From an uncultured Prevotella sp. (lineage in GTDB: Bacteria > Bacteroidota > Bacteroidia > Bacteroidales > Bacteroidaceae): DNA of 64,000 nt. The position numbers and the translations under genes were made by a program. Each line of letters starts with the position of its first letter. Within the stretch, counting starts at the first letter, position 1. Of the stretch, positions 44,609 through 54,191 are shown piece by piece. A model generated the notes under the pieces. The model made no database searches. It was not told where the DNA came from and saw only the letters and a program-made list of their open reading frames with translations. The stretch is taken from contig CAMQBR010000004.1 of NCBI GenBank assembly GCA_946999045.1, positions 17,754 to 81,753 on the forward strand. Reading direction: 5' to 3'.

Positions 44609-45811
44609 GTGAAACATTTTACTATATATTTAAGGTGCTTGGTATTATGGGGCATTGCGTTGATAATACCACAAAATACCAAGGCGCAAGTTGATAGCAC
44701 CCTGCTCAAAAGTATGGACTCGGTTACGGTGAGTTTGCTTACCTGCGGACCGGGTAATGAAATTTATTCTTATTACGGACATACTGCCATAAGATACCGA
44801 GATGCAGCAAGAGGACAAGACTTGGCTATCAACTATGGTATTTTTTCGTTTCAAAAAAGTTTCTTTATCCTGCGTTTTATTTTCGGACTCACCGATTATG
44901 AAATGGGCATTGAAGACCTAAGCGACTTTGTATATACATACGCCAACAGAGGTTCATGGGTAAAAGAACAGGTATTAAATCTTACCAGAGAAGAGAAATG
45001 GGCTATTACACAAGCAATTGATAATAACTATCGCCCAGAAAATCGTGTGTACAGATACAATTATTTTTACGATAATTGTACCACAAGGGCACGCGATATG
45101 ATTGTAAATCACATCAATGGACAGGTGGTATATAATAATAATAAAAATATTACCACCTCTTATCGCACCATGATTCACCAATGGAACGAGCATCAACGCT
45201 GGGCTCGTTTGGGTAATGACTTATTGTTGGGCGTACACGCCGACGCTGCTACAACCAATGAGCAGCAACAATTTTTACCAGATAGCCTGCGTGCCTACTT
45301 TGCGCACGCCATTATTATAGATAAGCAAGGTAAGCAAAGAGCTTTAGTAGACAGTACGTTCTACCTTGTACCACCCATTGTAAAAACAATACAACCCGAA
45401 GCCATTACCCCACTCATGGTTGCAATATTATGGCTTTTGATAACCTTACTTGTTTGTTTCATTGAGTGGAAAACCAACAAATTATGGTGGGGATATTCAC
45501 TATTTAATATGCTCATTATGGCAATATTGAGCATTATCTTATTAGCAATGGTCTTCTCCCAGCATCCTACGGTAAGTCTCAATTTCCAAATATTGCTGTT
45601 CTGTCCGTTACACATCTTCATGCTTTACCCTGTCATCAAGCAATTGCGCCACAAACAATTGCACCCTTACATCAAACTGTATGGCATATTGTTGTGCTCA
45701 TTTTTGCTGCTATCAATTGTACAAAGTTATGCCGAAGGCATTATCTTTGTAGCTATAGCCATGCTTATAAGATGTATATGGATAGCTTATTTCACATCAA
45801 AAAAAAGATAA
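44609..45811 (+). CDS. DUF4105 (Lnb N-terminal periplasmic domain) membrane protein
   Basis: A 400-residue protein opening with GTG at 44609: signal peptide (ends NTKAQ, about residue 27), a DUF4105 domain (SVTVSLLTCGPGNEIYSYYG, HTAIRYRDAARGQDLAINYG, RYNYFYDNCTTRARDMIVNH) and four C-terminal membrane helices. The conserved Cys/His/Asn pattern (GHTAIR and DNCTTRARD) resembles an NlpC/P60-like fold, so hydrolase activity on the envelope is possible. It is 3 bases upstream of the phosphatase-fold gene. Confidence 0.8.
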   Translation: MKHFTIYLRCLVLWGIALIIPQNTKAQVDSTLLKSMDSVTVSLLTCGPGNEIYSYYGHTAIRYRDAARGQDLAINYGIFSFQKSFFILRFIFGLTDYEMGIEDLSDFVYTYANRGSWVKEQVLNLTREEKWAITQAIDNNYRPENRVYRYNYFYDNCTTRARDMIVNHINGQVVYNNNKNITTSYRTMIHQWNEHQRWARLGNDLLLGVHADAATTNEQQQFLPDSLRAYFAHAIIIDKQGKQRALVDSTFYLVPPIVKTIQPEAITPLMVAILWLLITLLVCFIEWKTNKLWWGYSLFNMLIMAILSIILLAMVFSQHPTVSLNFQILLFCPLHIFMLYPVIKQLRHKQLHPYIKLYGILLCSFLLLSIVQSYAEGIIFVAIAMLIRCIWIAYFTSKKR

Positions 45812-45814
45812 GAG

Positions 45815-47179
45815 ATGAATAAATGCCTGTCAGCCCTCATCGCTGCTACCCTTACCACAACTATATCACAAGCTCAAACTTTGCAGTCTGCGCCCCGCTT
45901 GGTTGTGAACATCACTATTGATGAGCTACGCACCGACTACATAGAATATTATTCACCGCTCTATTCACCCAACGGCTTTAAAAAATTATTATCGAAAGGT
46001 AGTGTGTACGAAGCAGCTCTCTACCCCTTTGAAAAGGTAGACCGCGCCTCGGCTATTGCTACCATTGTTACAGGTACCACACCGTTATACCACAACATCA
46101 TTGGCACACATTGGTTAGACAGAAGCACTCTTCGACCAGTTTTTTGTGTAGATGATGCTTCTCACAATACCTCTCCCACACGATTATCCACTTCTACCAT
46201 TAGCGACGAGCTAAAGGTTTCAACCAATGGTTCTGCTATTGTGTACGGCATTGCTGCACTAAAAGATGCAGCTGTGTTATCAGCAGGGCACGCAGCTAAC
46301 GGTGCTTTTTGGATAGACAGCAAAACCAACAGCTGGACTACCTCATCATATTATGGCACAAAAGCAGAAAAGTGGATTCAGGCTTACCGCAACAGCAGTA
46401 TGCCCATTGACAAGAAAGACTACCTAAAAAATGATGCAGTATGCCATGCAGCTTTAGCTTGTATCAAAAGCCATGCCATGGGCAAGGATGCTATTACCGA
46501 TTTTTTGGGCATTACTTTATCGGCAGTTGGTACGCATACAGGACAATGGCGAACCAACTTTGAAACAGTATACCAGTCATTAGACCAAACGCTTTCTTCG
46601 CTCATCTCACAAATAGAAAGCGCAATAGGCACCAATCAAGTATTGTTTGTACTCACCAGTACAGGCTATACAGAGGAACCAAAAGTAGACTATGCCAAGT
46701 ACCATATACCTACAGGTACATTCTATATCAACCGTGCAGCCAGCTTGCTCAATATGTACTTGGGTGCTATCTATGGACAAAGCTCATATATAGAAACGTG
46801 TTTCAGTAACCAAATCTACTTAAACCGCAAGCTCATTGAAGATAAATTGCTATCGTACGAGGATGTTATATCTCGCTCAAAAGACTTTTTATCACAGATA
46901 GCAGGTGTACGCAAAGCCACGGAGAGCCCTTACAATCCGTCCATCAGTGGCGATTTGTTTATAGAAGTAGCCCCAGGTTGGCAGCTACTTAACGAAGATA
47001 ATCACAACCATTTTATATCACGTGCAGCATTTGTTCCTTTCCCCATTATTTTATACGGAGCAGGTATCAAAGCGCAACGCATCACTACTCCTGTAACGGT
47101 AGACCGAATTGCTCCTACTATTGCAAAATCTATACAGATAAGAGCACCCAACGCTTGCAAGGTGGCACCTTTACAGTAA
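45815..47179 (+). CDS. Alkaline-phosphatase-superfamily exported protein, active site incomplete
   Basis: A 454-residue protein with a signal peptide (ends SQAQ, residue 21), then LVVNITIDELRTDYIEYYSP and VDRASAIATIVTGTTPLYHN, the first two blocks of the AP superfamily (PafA/NPP-like). Asp36 can be a metal ligand; Ser79 stands at about the nucleophile position. Later, where active enzymes have TSDHG, this protein has LTSTGYTEE, so two metal ligands are missing. It may be a non-catalytic relative. In the same operon as the DUF4105 gene. Confidence 0.75.
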   Translation: MNKCLSALIAATLTTTISQAQTLQSAPRLVVNITIDELRTDYIEYYSPLYSPNGFKKLLSKGSVYEAALYPFEKVDRASAIATIVTGTTPLYHNIIGTHWLDRSTLRPVFCVDDASHNTSPTRLSTSTISDELKVSTNGSAIVYGIAALKDAAVLSAGHAANGAFWIDSKTNSWTTSSYYGTKAEKWIQAYRNSSMPIDKKDYLKNDAVCHAALACIKSHAMGKDAITDFLGITLSAVGTHTGQWRTNFETVYQSLDQTLSSLISQIESAIGTNQVLFVLTSTGYTEEPKVDYAKYHIPTGTFYINRAASLLNMYLGAIYGQSSYIETCFSNQIYLNRKLIEDKLLSYEDVISRSKDFLSQIAGVRKATESPYNPSISGDLFIEVAPGWQLLNEDNHNHFISRAAFVPFPIILYGAGIKAQRITTPVTVDRIAPTIAKSIQIRAPNACKVAPLQ

Positions 47180-47613
47180 GCAGTGTAAAGCGTACCCTTC
47201 TATCACGGCAAGCAAATTTTCTATTTTACAGATAAAACTATAAAGTTCTGAAGAGCAATAACATATAGAATAGTGGCAGCCCCTATCGCAGAGATTTAAA
47301 CCTCGCAGCAATGCCCCCTGAACGGGTTATATAATATAGGGTAGTATCTAAAAAAAGTATCAACCCTAAAGAAGACACCCTACCTAAAAGGGCGACATAA
47401 TTAATAATATAGGTTACAAGTTGTTAGCTTTGTCAGCAAAAAATAATTATAAAAAATCAAAGCTCAAAGCTCAAAGTAAAAAAACCTAATAGCTTACCTC
47501 CTCTATATGGCAAGCTCTATTCTCGAGTTTAAACTTTAGTAAGAAGATGTTTAACAATGCGTTACGCATATACGCCATTATTTCATCGTGTTGCTGTTAA
47601 TGCTACCTTTGTT
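47180..47613. other. Spacer before the 22-bp repeat array
   Basis: No gene is supported. There is a short CAAAGCT direct repeat near 47458-47480. The segment 47260-47400 has several short complementary stretches and could be transcribed, but I see no conserved RNA. Confidence 0.35.
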
Positions 47614-47701
47614 ATCTCAATGAGTTAGCAGCACAATCTCAATGAGTTAGCAGCACAATCTCAATGAGTTAGCGGCACAATCTCAATGAGTTAGCAGCAC
47701 A
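47614..47701 (+). repeat. Four tandem 22-bp repeats, ATCTCAATGAGTTAGCAGCA core
   Basis: Units 47614-47635, 47636-47657, 47658-47679 and 47680-47701 differ only by one A-to-G change in unit 3. There are no spacers between units. The period and core match the two-unit array at 8319-8362. Confidence 0.9.
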
Positions 47702-47852
47702 AACCATATAGGTTAATAACAGAAGTATTATGCAACAACTTAACCATCTGATTAATAAGTAGTTAGTACAGTTAGAAAATTATATAGCTATATCATAGTC
47801 GTAAGAATACAAATAAATAACTGATAAATAGCAAATTACCAAATATTATTTG

Positions 47853-47860
47853 TAAATTTG
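47853..47860 (+). promoter_or_regulatory. -7 box of secA
   Basis: TAAATTTG followed by C matches TAnnTTTG, about 45 bases before the secA ATG. No clear -33 box. Confidence 0.5.
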
Positions 47861-47904
47861 CAACACATAATTATATAAAGAATAAATAAAAATAAATATA
47901 TACA

Positions 47905-50900
47905 ATGAATTTCAATAAATTTCTTAAGTCGTTGTTTGGCGATAAATCTACACGTGATATGCGTCTCATCCAGCCTTTGGTTGAGAAAGTAAAAGCGGCT
48001 TATCCCGACATCAAGAAACTAAGCAACGACGAACTGCGTGCTAAGACCAAGGAACTGCAAAACTATGTTCAAAGTTCTGCCAAAGAACAAAAGGATAAAA
48101 TTGCAGAATTGAAAGGTAAGATAGAAGCAACCCCTATAGATGAACGTGAGCCTATCTTTGCAGCTATTGACAAATTAGAGAAAGAGGTGCTCGACATTTA
48201 TGAGACGGCACTAAACGAGGTAATGCCTGTAGCATTCTCTATTATGAAAGATACCGCACGCCGATTTGCTGAAAACGAAGAGGTAGTGGTTACTGCTACC
48301 GAATTTGACCGCGAGTTGGCAGCCAACCCAAGCAAAGATTTCGTTACCATTGACGGTGATAAAGCCATTTACCACAACCACTGGACGGCAGGAGGAAACG
48401 ACCTAAAGTGGGAAATGGTACACTACGATGTACAATTGTTTGGTGGCATTGCACTGCACCAAGGTAAAATAGCAGAAATGGCCACGGGTGAAGGTAAAAC
48501 ATTGGTGGCTACCCTGCCAGTGTTCTTAAATGCCCTAACAGGTAATGGTGTACATGTTGTTACCGTGAACGACTACCTTGCAAAACGCGACTCAGAGTGG
48601 ATGGGACCACTCTACGAATTTAATGGTTTGAGCGTAGATTGCATCGACAAGCATCGTCCTAACTCTCCAGAGCGTAGAAAGGCCTACTTAGCCGACATTA
48701 CTTTTGGTACCAACAACGAGTTCGGCTTCGATTATCTTCGTGATAACATGGCTATTTCGCCTGCCGATTTAGTTCAACGTGCACACAACTATGCAATTGT
48801 GGATGAGGTAGACTCTGTGTTGATAGACGATGCTCGTACACCTTTGATTATCAGTGGGCCTATTCCAAAGGGTGATGACCAGATGTTTGAAGAATATCAA
48901 CCTTTGGTTGAACGCTTAGTTGATGTTCAGCGAAAGTTGGCAACTCAATATCTTGCAGAAGCTAAACAATTGATTTCTGAGGGGCAGGCAAACAAAGATC
49001 AAAAGAAACTTGATGAAGGTTTCTTGGCTTTATATCGTTCTTATAAGTCATTACCAAAGAACAAACCTCTGATTAAATATCTGTCGGAAGAAGGCATCAA
49101 GGCTGGTATGTTGAAAACAGAAGAGTACTACATGCAGAACAACAACCGCGAAATGCCAAAAGCTGTGGCCCCTTTGTTCTTTGTTGTAGATGAGAAACTG
49201 AATAGCTGCGACTTGACAGATAAAGGTACTGACTGGTTAGCTAAACAGGTAAACGACAGCCAATTGTTTGTATTGCCAGACATTACTGCACAGTTATCAG
49301 CCCTTGAAAACGAAAAAGGTCTAACCGACCAAGACCGTTTGGACAAAAAAGACGAACTGTTAAGCCACTATGGCGTACAGAGCGAGCGTGTACATACCTT
49401 GCAACAATTGCTCAAAGCCTATACCATGTTTAACAAAGATGATGAATACGTGGTAATAGATGGAGAGGTAAAAATTGTAGATGAGCAAACTGGTCGTATT
49501 ATGGAAGGCCGTCGTTGGAGCGACGGTTTGCACCAAGCCATTGAAGCAAAAGAGCATGTAACAGTAGAAGCCGCTACACAAACCTTTGCTACAATTACAT
49601 TACAAAACTACTTCCGTATGTATCATAAGCTTTCAGGTATGACGGGTACTGCATCTACCGAAGCTGGTGAGTTTTGGGATATTTATAAATTAGATGTGGT
49701 AGAGATACCAACCAATCGTCCTATACAGCGTAAAGACTTAGATGACCGTGTGTACAAAACGGCTCGTGAAAAATATGCTGCCGTTATAGATGAGATTATA
49801 GAAATGCGCAACTCGGGTCGCCCTTGTTTAGTAGGTACTACTTCTGTTGAAATATCTGAACTTCTTAGCAAGATGCTGAGCATGCGCAAAATACCTCACA
49901 ACGTGCTGAATGCAAAGTTACACCAAAAGGAAGCTGACATTGTAGCACAGGCAGGACAATCGTCTAATGGCTTGGGAGCAGTAACCATTGCAACGAATAT
50001 GGCTGGTCGTGGTACAGATATCAAACTGTCTCCTGAAGTAAAAGCAGCAGGAGGCTTGGCTATTATAGGTACCGAACGCCATGAGAGCCGTCGTGTAGAC
50101 CGCCAGTTACGTGGTCGTGCTGGCCGTCAGGGCGACCCTGGTAGTTCTGTTTTCTATGTTAGTTTGGAAGATAAGCTCATGCGCTTGTTTGGATCAGAGC
50201 GTATATCATCTGTGATGGATCGCTTAGGCTTTAAGGAAGGCGAACGCATTGAGAGCCCTATGATTTCAAAGAGCATAGAACGTGCTCAAAAGAAAGTTGA
50301 GGAAAACAACTTTGGTATACGTAAACATCTGTTGGAATACGATGACGTTATGAACAAGCAGCGTACGGTTATCTACGAAAAACGTCGCCACGCTTTAATG
50401 GGAGAACGTATCGGCATGGATATAACCAATATTATTTGGGACAGATGTGTAAGCATTATTGAGAAAAACGACTATACTGGAGCAAAAGACCAGTTTCTTA
50501 AAATACTTGCAATGGAATGTCCTTTCACCGAAGAAGAGTATGTTGCAGGTAATGTAAATGATTTGGCTGAACGTGCCTTCCAAGATGCAATGGCAGCCTA
50601 CAAGCGCAAGACTGATCGTATACAGTCTGTAGCATGGCCTGTTATCAAGCAGGTTTACGAGGAACAGGGTGAACGCTTCGAGCGTATAGCTGTACCTTTG
50701 ACCGATGGTAAGCGTGTTTATCAAATATCTTGTAAACTGAAAGAGGCTTATGAGACTGAAGCTAAGGATGTGGTTAAGGAGTTCCAGAAAGCTACTTTAT
50801 TGCACATCATTGATGAAAACTGGAAAGAAAACTTGCGTCAATTAGATGAGCTACGTCATAGTGTACAAAATGCTTCGTACGAACAAAAAGACCCCTTGTT

Positions 50901-51237
50901 GATTTTTAAGTTGGAGAGTGCCAAACTTTGGGATAGTATGATTGACGAGATGAACAATCAGACAACCAGTATTTTGATGCGTGCTCAGATTCCTGAAATA
51001 CAACAGGAAGAGGTAAAAGAGGCTGCTCCAGTAGAGAGAAGTCAGCGGTATGATGAGCAGAAAGCAGACCTTACAAATCCAGGACAAGCAGCTGCAGCTC
51101 AACACGATACACGCGAGGGGGCTAAAGAAGCTAACCATACACCCTACATCAAAGAGCGTATGCCTCGTCCAAACGACCCATGCCCATGTGGTAGTGGGAA
51201 GAAATTTAAAAATTGCCACGGAAGAAATATCCGATAA
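47905..51237 (+). CDS. secA: Preprotein translocase ATPase SecA
   Basis: An 1110-residue cytoplasmic motor of the Sec pathway. Walker A MATGEGKTLVATLP near residue 192-205, DEAD-like IVDEVDSVLIDDARTPLIIS near 298, the SecA signature VTIATNMAGRGTDIKLS near 695, RQLRGRAGRQGDPGSSVFYV, and C-terminal zinc motif CPCGSGKKFKNCH near 1092. It is about 200 residues longer than E. coli SecA, mostly from an insert at about 320-500 (after the DEAD-like block), as usual in Bacteroidota. It stands alone with a -7 box upstream and a terminator downstream. Confidence 0.97.
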   Translation: MNFNKFLKSLFGDKSTRDMRLIQPLVEKVKAAYPDIKKLSNDELRAKTKELQNYVQSSAKEQKDKIAELKGKIEATPIDEREPIFAAIDKLEKEVLDIYETALNEVMPVAFSIMKDTARRFAENEEVVVTATEFDRELAANPSKDFVTIDGDKAIYHNHWTAGGNDLKWEMVHYDVQLFGGIALHQGKIAEMATGEGKTLVATLPVFLNALTGNGVHVVTVNDYLAKRDSEWMGPLYEFNGLSVDCIDKHRPNSPERRKAYLADITFGTNNEFGFDYLRDNMAISPADLVQRAHNYAIVDEVDSVLIDDARTPLIISGPIPKGDDQMFEEYQPLVERLVDVQRKLATQYLAEAKQLISEGQANKDQKKLDEGFLALYRSYKSLPKNKPLIKYLSEEGIKAGMLKTEEYYMQNNNREMPKAVAPLFFVVDEKLNSCDLTDKGTDWLAKQVNDSQLFVLPDITAQLSALENEKGLTDQDRLDKKDELLSHYGVQSERVHTLQQLLKAYTMFNKDDEYVVIDGEVKIVDEQTGRIMEGRRWSDGLHQAIEAKEHVTVEAATQTFATITLQNYFRMYHKLSGMTGTASTEAGEFWDIYKLDVVEIPTNRPIQRKDLDDRVYKTAREKYAAVIDEIIEMRNSGRPCLVGTTSVEISELLSKMLSMRKIPHNVLNAKLHQKEADIVAQAGQSSNGLGAVTIATNMAGRGTDIKLSPEVKAAGGLAIIGTERHESRRVDRQLRGRAGRQGDPGSSVFYVSLEDKLMRLFGSERISSVMDRLGFKEGERIESPMISKSIERAQKKVEENNFGIRKHLLEYDDVMNKQRTVIYEKRRHALMGERIGMDITNIIWDRCVSIIEKNDYTGAKDQFLKILAMECPFTEEEYVAGNVNDLAERAFQDAMAAYKRKTDRIQSVAWPVIKQVYEEQGERFERIAVPLTDGKRVYQISCKLKEAYETEAKDVVKEFQKATLLHIIDENWKENLRQLDELRHSVQNASYEQKDPLLIFKLESAKLWDSMIDEMNNQTTSILMRAQIPEIQQEEVKEAAPVERSQRYDEQKADLTNPGQAAAAQHDTREGAKEANHTPYIKERMPRPNDPCPCGSGKKFKNCHGRNIR

Positions 51238-51261
51238 TAAATAACCCATTTTAGATAGAAA

Positions 51262-51316
51262 AAAAAATGCCAACCCATTTAACAAAACATTTTGTTAATG
51301 TGGTTGGCAATTTTAT
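51262..51316. terminator. Bidirectional terminator between secA and the comEC-like gene
   Basis: TGCCAACC (51268-51275) pairs with GGTTGGCA (51302-51309), extended inside by AACAAAA/TTTTGTT. An A run is on the left and a T-rich tail on the right, so it works in both directions. Confidence 0.85.
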
Positions 51317-51336
51317 TTGTTACCTTCACCTATACC

Positions 51337-52881
51337 CTAATATAACTTTGCTTGCCTATATGCCTTGCGCAAATAATAGATGGTGGCGCATATGCAAGAA
51401 ATCATTATATAAATAAGGTATAACTGCCAAGTGCTGATATTGATATGTTCTATACTGGCACCTCTCCACGATGCAATAACATTGAGATAGGTATTGAGCC
51501 ATTGAACAAGAAGAAAAAGAACTTTAGCCACATATGTTTGCAACACTATGCTGAACGATAAAATAAACATAAGGCAGGCTATATATAAAATGAGCGTAGT
51601 TAATGGAATGGCTACAAGATTGGTTAAAAGGAAATAACACGAGAAACGACCGAAATAATACAATACCAAAGGTGCTGTTCCTATTTGTGCTACCACCGAT
51701 ACCACTATCATTGACCAGAGCTTATTGAATAACGTATAACGCATGAGAAAACGTTGCGGAATCAAAATGTATATGGGGCGAAACAGCAATAGAATGAATA
51801 ATACTGCCATGAAAGACATTTGGAAACTCACATCCCATAGCTGCATAGGATTAAACAGCAACATCATAATGGCTGCAAAGGCTAAAGCATTGAGCGAAAC
51901 CTTGTTGCGATAAAGCAAAGATACCACCAAATAAATGGTTAACATGGTTGCCGACCGAAGTACACTTGATAGCATTCCTGTAATAAAGACATATACCCAA
52001 ATGGTTAAGACTATAAAGACAAATGCCATGAAGCGTAATTGGCGTTGACCGCCAAAGACGAAATAAAGCAGACTAAAGAGTATGCTTAAATGCAATCCAG
52101 ATAGGGCTAACACGTGAGAAGCACCCGTTATGGAATAAACATTCTTGATTTGTTTGGATAAAAAAGATTTGTCGCCTAACGTCATAGCAGCCACTACTGC
52201 ATAATCTTGATTGTCAATACCATGAACACTATATTGGGATAACAGTCGCATCCTAACATTTTGAGACAATAATCTTAATCGTTCTATCCGAGGAAGTTCG
52301 TTGAAATTAACTTTTGTATGTTGCCAATTTCGATAATAAATAAAGGTTTGAGCTGCATAGCCATGTACCTGCATCCAACGTTGATAATTAAAATTCGATG
52401 AGGAGGGATAGTTCTTAACCTGATTAAAAACTGAAAAAAAAGCTATACCTTGCCCTATATGTAAGGTTTTATAGCGATTATCAATGGTATCTCTAAGGAT
52501 AGAAGCTCGTACTTTTCTGCCTTTCATTTCACCTTGAACCACATAGATATCGCATTGAACGGCCTTTCCTTTTTGCTTTGGTTCGGTTAAAATAATGCCT
52601 CGCGATATACTTTCATGATTAGAAAGATGAACGTATTGTTGTTGTTGTTGCACAGAAATAAGGATGATACCCAAGCAAACAATGGTACAAAGAATGCCTA
52701 TTCCTTGTAACGTTGTTTGTTTTATGAGTAGCAACGTTATCAATAAAACCGCAATGGTAATAATGAGCCACCCTACTACAGGCACAACATTTTCAAAGGT
52801 ATTGCCTATAACAATACCTATAATCAATGCAAATGCCACCCGTATGAGGGGGTATACTTGTAACCATTCACGCCTCTTCAT
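51337..52881 (-). CDS. comEC: ComEC/Rec2-family competence-type membrane protein
   Basis: A 514-residue protein with many membrane helices: an N-terminal DUF4131-like region and the Competence domain core (VVAAMTLGDKSFLSKQIKNV, SITGASHVLALSGLHLSILF, LWDVSFQMSFMAVLFILLLF). ComEC carries DNA across the inner membrane in transformation. It has no C-terminal metallo-beta-lactamase domain, in contrast to Bacillus ComEC (776 residues). Natural transformation in this organism cannot be inferred from this gene alone. Confidence 0.82.
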   Translation of the reverse strand: MKRREWLQVYPLIRVAFALIIGIVIGNTFENVVPVVGWLIITIAVLLITLLLIKQTTLQGIGILCTIVCLGIILISVQQQQQYVHLSNHESISRGIILTEPKQKGKAVQCDIYVVQGEMKGRKVRASILRDTIDNRYKTLHIGQGIAFFSVFNQVKNYPSSSNFNYQRWMQVHGYAAQTFIYYRNWQHTKVNFNELPRIERLRLLSQNVRMRLLSQYSVHGIDNQDYAVVAAMTLGDKSFLSKQIKNVYSITGASHVLALSGLHLSILFSLLYFVFGGQRQLRFMAFVFIVLTIWVYVFITGMLSSVLRSATMLTIYLVVSLLYRNKVSLNALAFAAIMMLLFNPMQLWDVSFQMSFMAVLFILLLFRPIYILIPQRFLMRYTLFNKLWSMIVVSVVAQIGTAPLVLYYFGRFSCYFLLTNLVAIPLTTLILYIACLMFILSFSIVLQTYVAKVLFLLVQWLNTYLNVIASWRGASIEHINISTWQLYLIYIMISCICATIYYLRKAYRQAKLY

Positions 52882-52908
52882 GCGTTGATTATTATGAAAT
52901 AATGAACC

Positions 52909-53559
52909 TTATTCTAATTTAGAGCTCTTTAATAATTTGGGGCAGATAACATCAAACTGGCACTTTTCACATTTGGGGTGCTTACTTTGACAGATGTATC
53001 TGCCGTGTAACAACAACCAATGGTGAGCACTTGACACATCTTCTTCGGGAATATGCTTCATCAACTCCAACTCTACTTTCAAAGGAGAATCTGCCGTTTG
53101 TGGTACTAATCCCATACGATGGCTCACCCGGTAAACGTGCGTATCGACCGCAATTTTTGCTTTTCCAAACCAAACAGCTTGCACCACGTTGGCTGTCTTA
53201 CGCCCTACCCCTGGCAATTTTACTAAATCAGACGTGTTATCTGGCACTTCTCCGTTAAAAACTTGCATCAGCATCTGTGCCATGGCAACCAAATGCTTAG
53301 CTTTAGCATTGGGATAACTCACGCTATGTATATATTCGAAAATATCTTCTTCGGTGGCTTGAGCCATACTTTGAGCATCAGGATATGTACGAAATAGTTC
53401 GGGTGTTACCTGATTAATGCGCTTGTCGGTGCATTGAGCACTCAACAATGTTGCCACCAATAATTGAAATGCCGACCCAAATTGCAGCTCAGTGGTAACT
53501 ATGGGCTGCTGCTTTCTAAAGTAATCTAAAATGTATTTGTATCGTTCACTACGTGTCAT
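52909..53559 (-). CDS. nth: Endonuclease III (DNA glycosylase/AP lyase)
   Basis: 216 residues from ATG 53559 (ATG 53568 also possible). Helix-hairpin-helix LVKLPGVGRKTANVVQAVWF with the catalytic Lys, VDTHVYRVSHRMGL with the catalytic Asp, and the 4Fe-4S motif CQSKHPKCEKCQFDVIC (C-X6-C-X2-C-X5-C). It removes oxidised pyrimidines in base-excision repair. 27 bases upstream of the comEC-like gene, which may be co-transcribed. Confidence 0.95.
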   Translation of the reverse strand: MTRSERYKYILDYFRKQQPIVTTELQFGSAFQLLVATLLSAQCTDKRINQVTPELFRTYPDAQSMAQATEEDIFEYIHSVSYPNAKAKHLVAMAQMLMQVFNGEVPDNTSDLVKLPGVGRKTANVVQAVWFGKAKIAVDTHVYRVSHRMGLVPQTADSPLKVELELMKHIPEEDVSSAHHWLLLHGRYICQSKHPKCEKCQFDVICPKLLKSSKLE

Positions 53560-53777
53560 TATACGCAAAAATAATAAAAATAGGAGTAAGCTACAAATTT
53601 GTGTGGATAAAAAAATAATATGAAAAGGAAACCATATTAATGATTAGCACTTACCACAAACTAAAAAAAAGAGATTCCTGTTGCCAAGAACCTCTTCTAC
53701 ACAAATGCGTTGATTTCCTTTTATTCTAATTAAATCACATTCGCTTTTTATACTACTCAAAATCTAAAAGCCGATGA

Positions 53778-53948
53778 TTATTCAGGAAGAGAAATTGCCT
53801 CGTTAGGACAAACCTCTGCGCATGTACCACATTCTGTACAAGCCTCAGGATTAATTGAATAGATATCGCCTTCTGAGATTGCCCCTACTGGACACTCGTC
53901 AATACATGTACCGCAAGCAACGCAGTCATTACTAATTACGTAAGCCAT
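53778..53948 (-). CDS. 2[4Fe-4S] ferredoxin
   Basis: A 56-residue protein from ATG 53948 (MAYVISNDCVACGTCIDECP) with two CxxCxxCxxxCP motifs: CVACGTCIDECP and CTECGTCAEVCP. An electron carrier for anaerobic redox enzymes. The longer open frame to 54014 adds 22 residues that do not fit the family. -7 box TATCTTTG (minus 54075-54082) gives a leader of about 120 bases. Confidence 0.93.
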   Translation of the reverse strand: MAYVISNDCVACGTCIDECPVGAISEGDIYSINPEACTECGTCAEVCPNEAISLPE

Positions 53949-54191
53949 AATTTTTAATTTTAAAAGTATAAATAATGTTTTTGTATAATTCTTTGCTCTC
54001 CCAACGCAAATCATTGCTCTGGTTCGCTATATTTTTTGTATAATATGTAGGATAGATACCTACTTTTTACGATGCAAAGATACACAAATTATCAATGCAT
54101 ACCTATAAATGGGTACTGTTTTTTTTATTATTTATACAATATATGGATAAGACTATAAACAATATCTTACTGTATTCTACGTTAAATACAC

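Noticed and set aside
47614..47701. CRISPR array
   Set aside because: The 22-bp units are directly adjacent with no spacers, and no cas genes are in the window.
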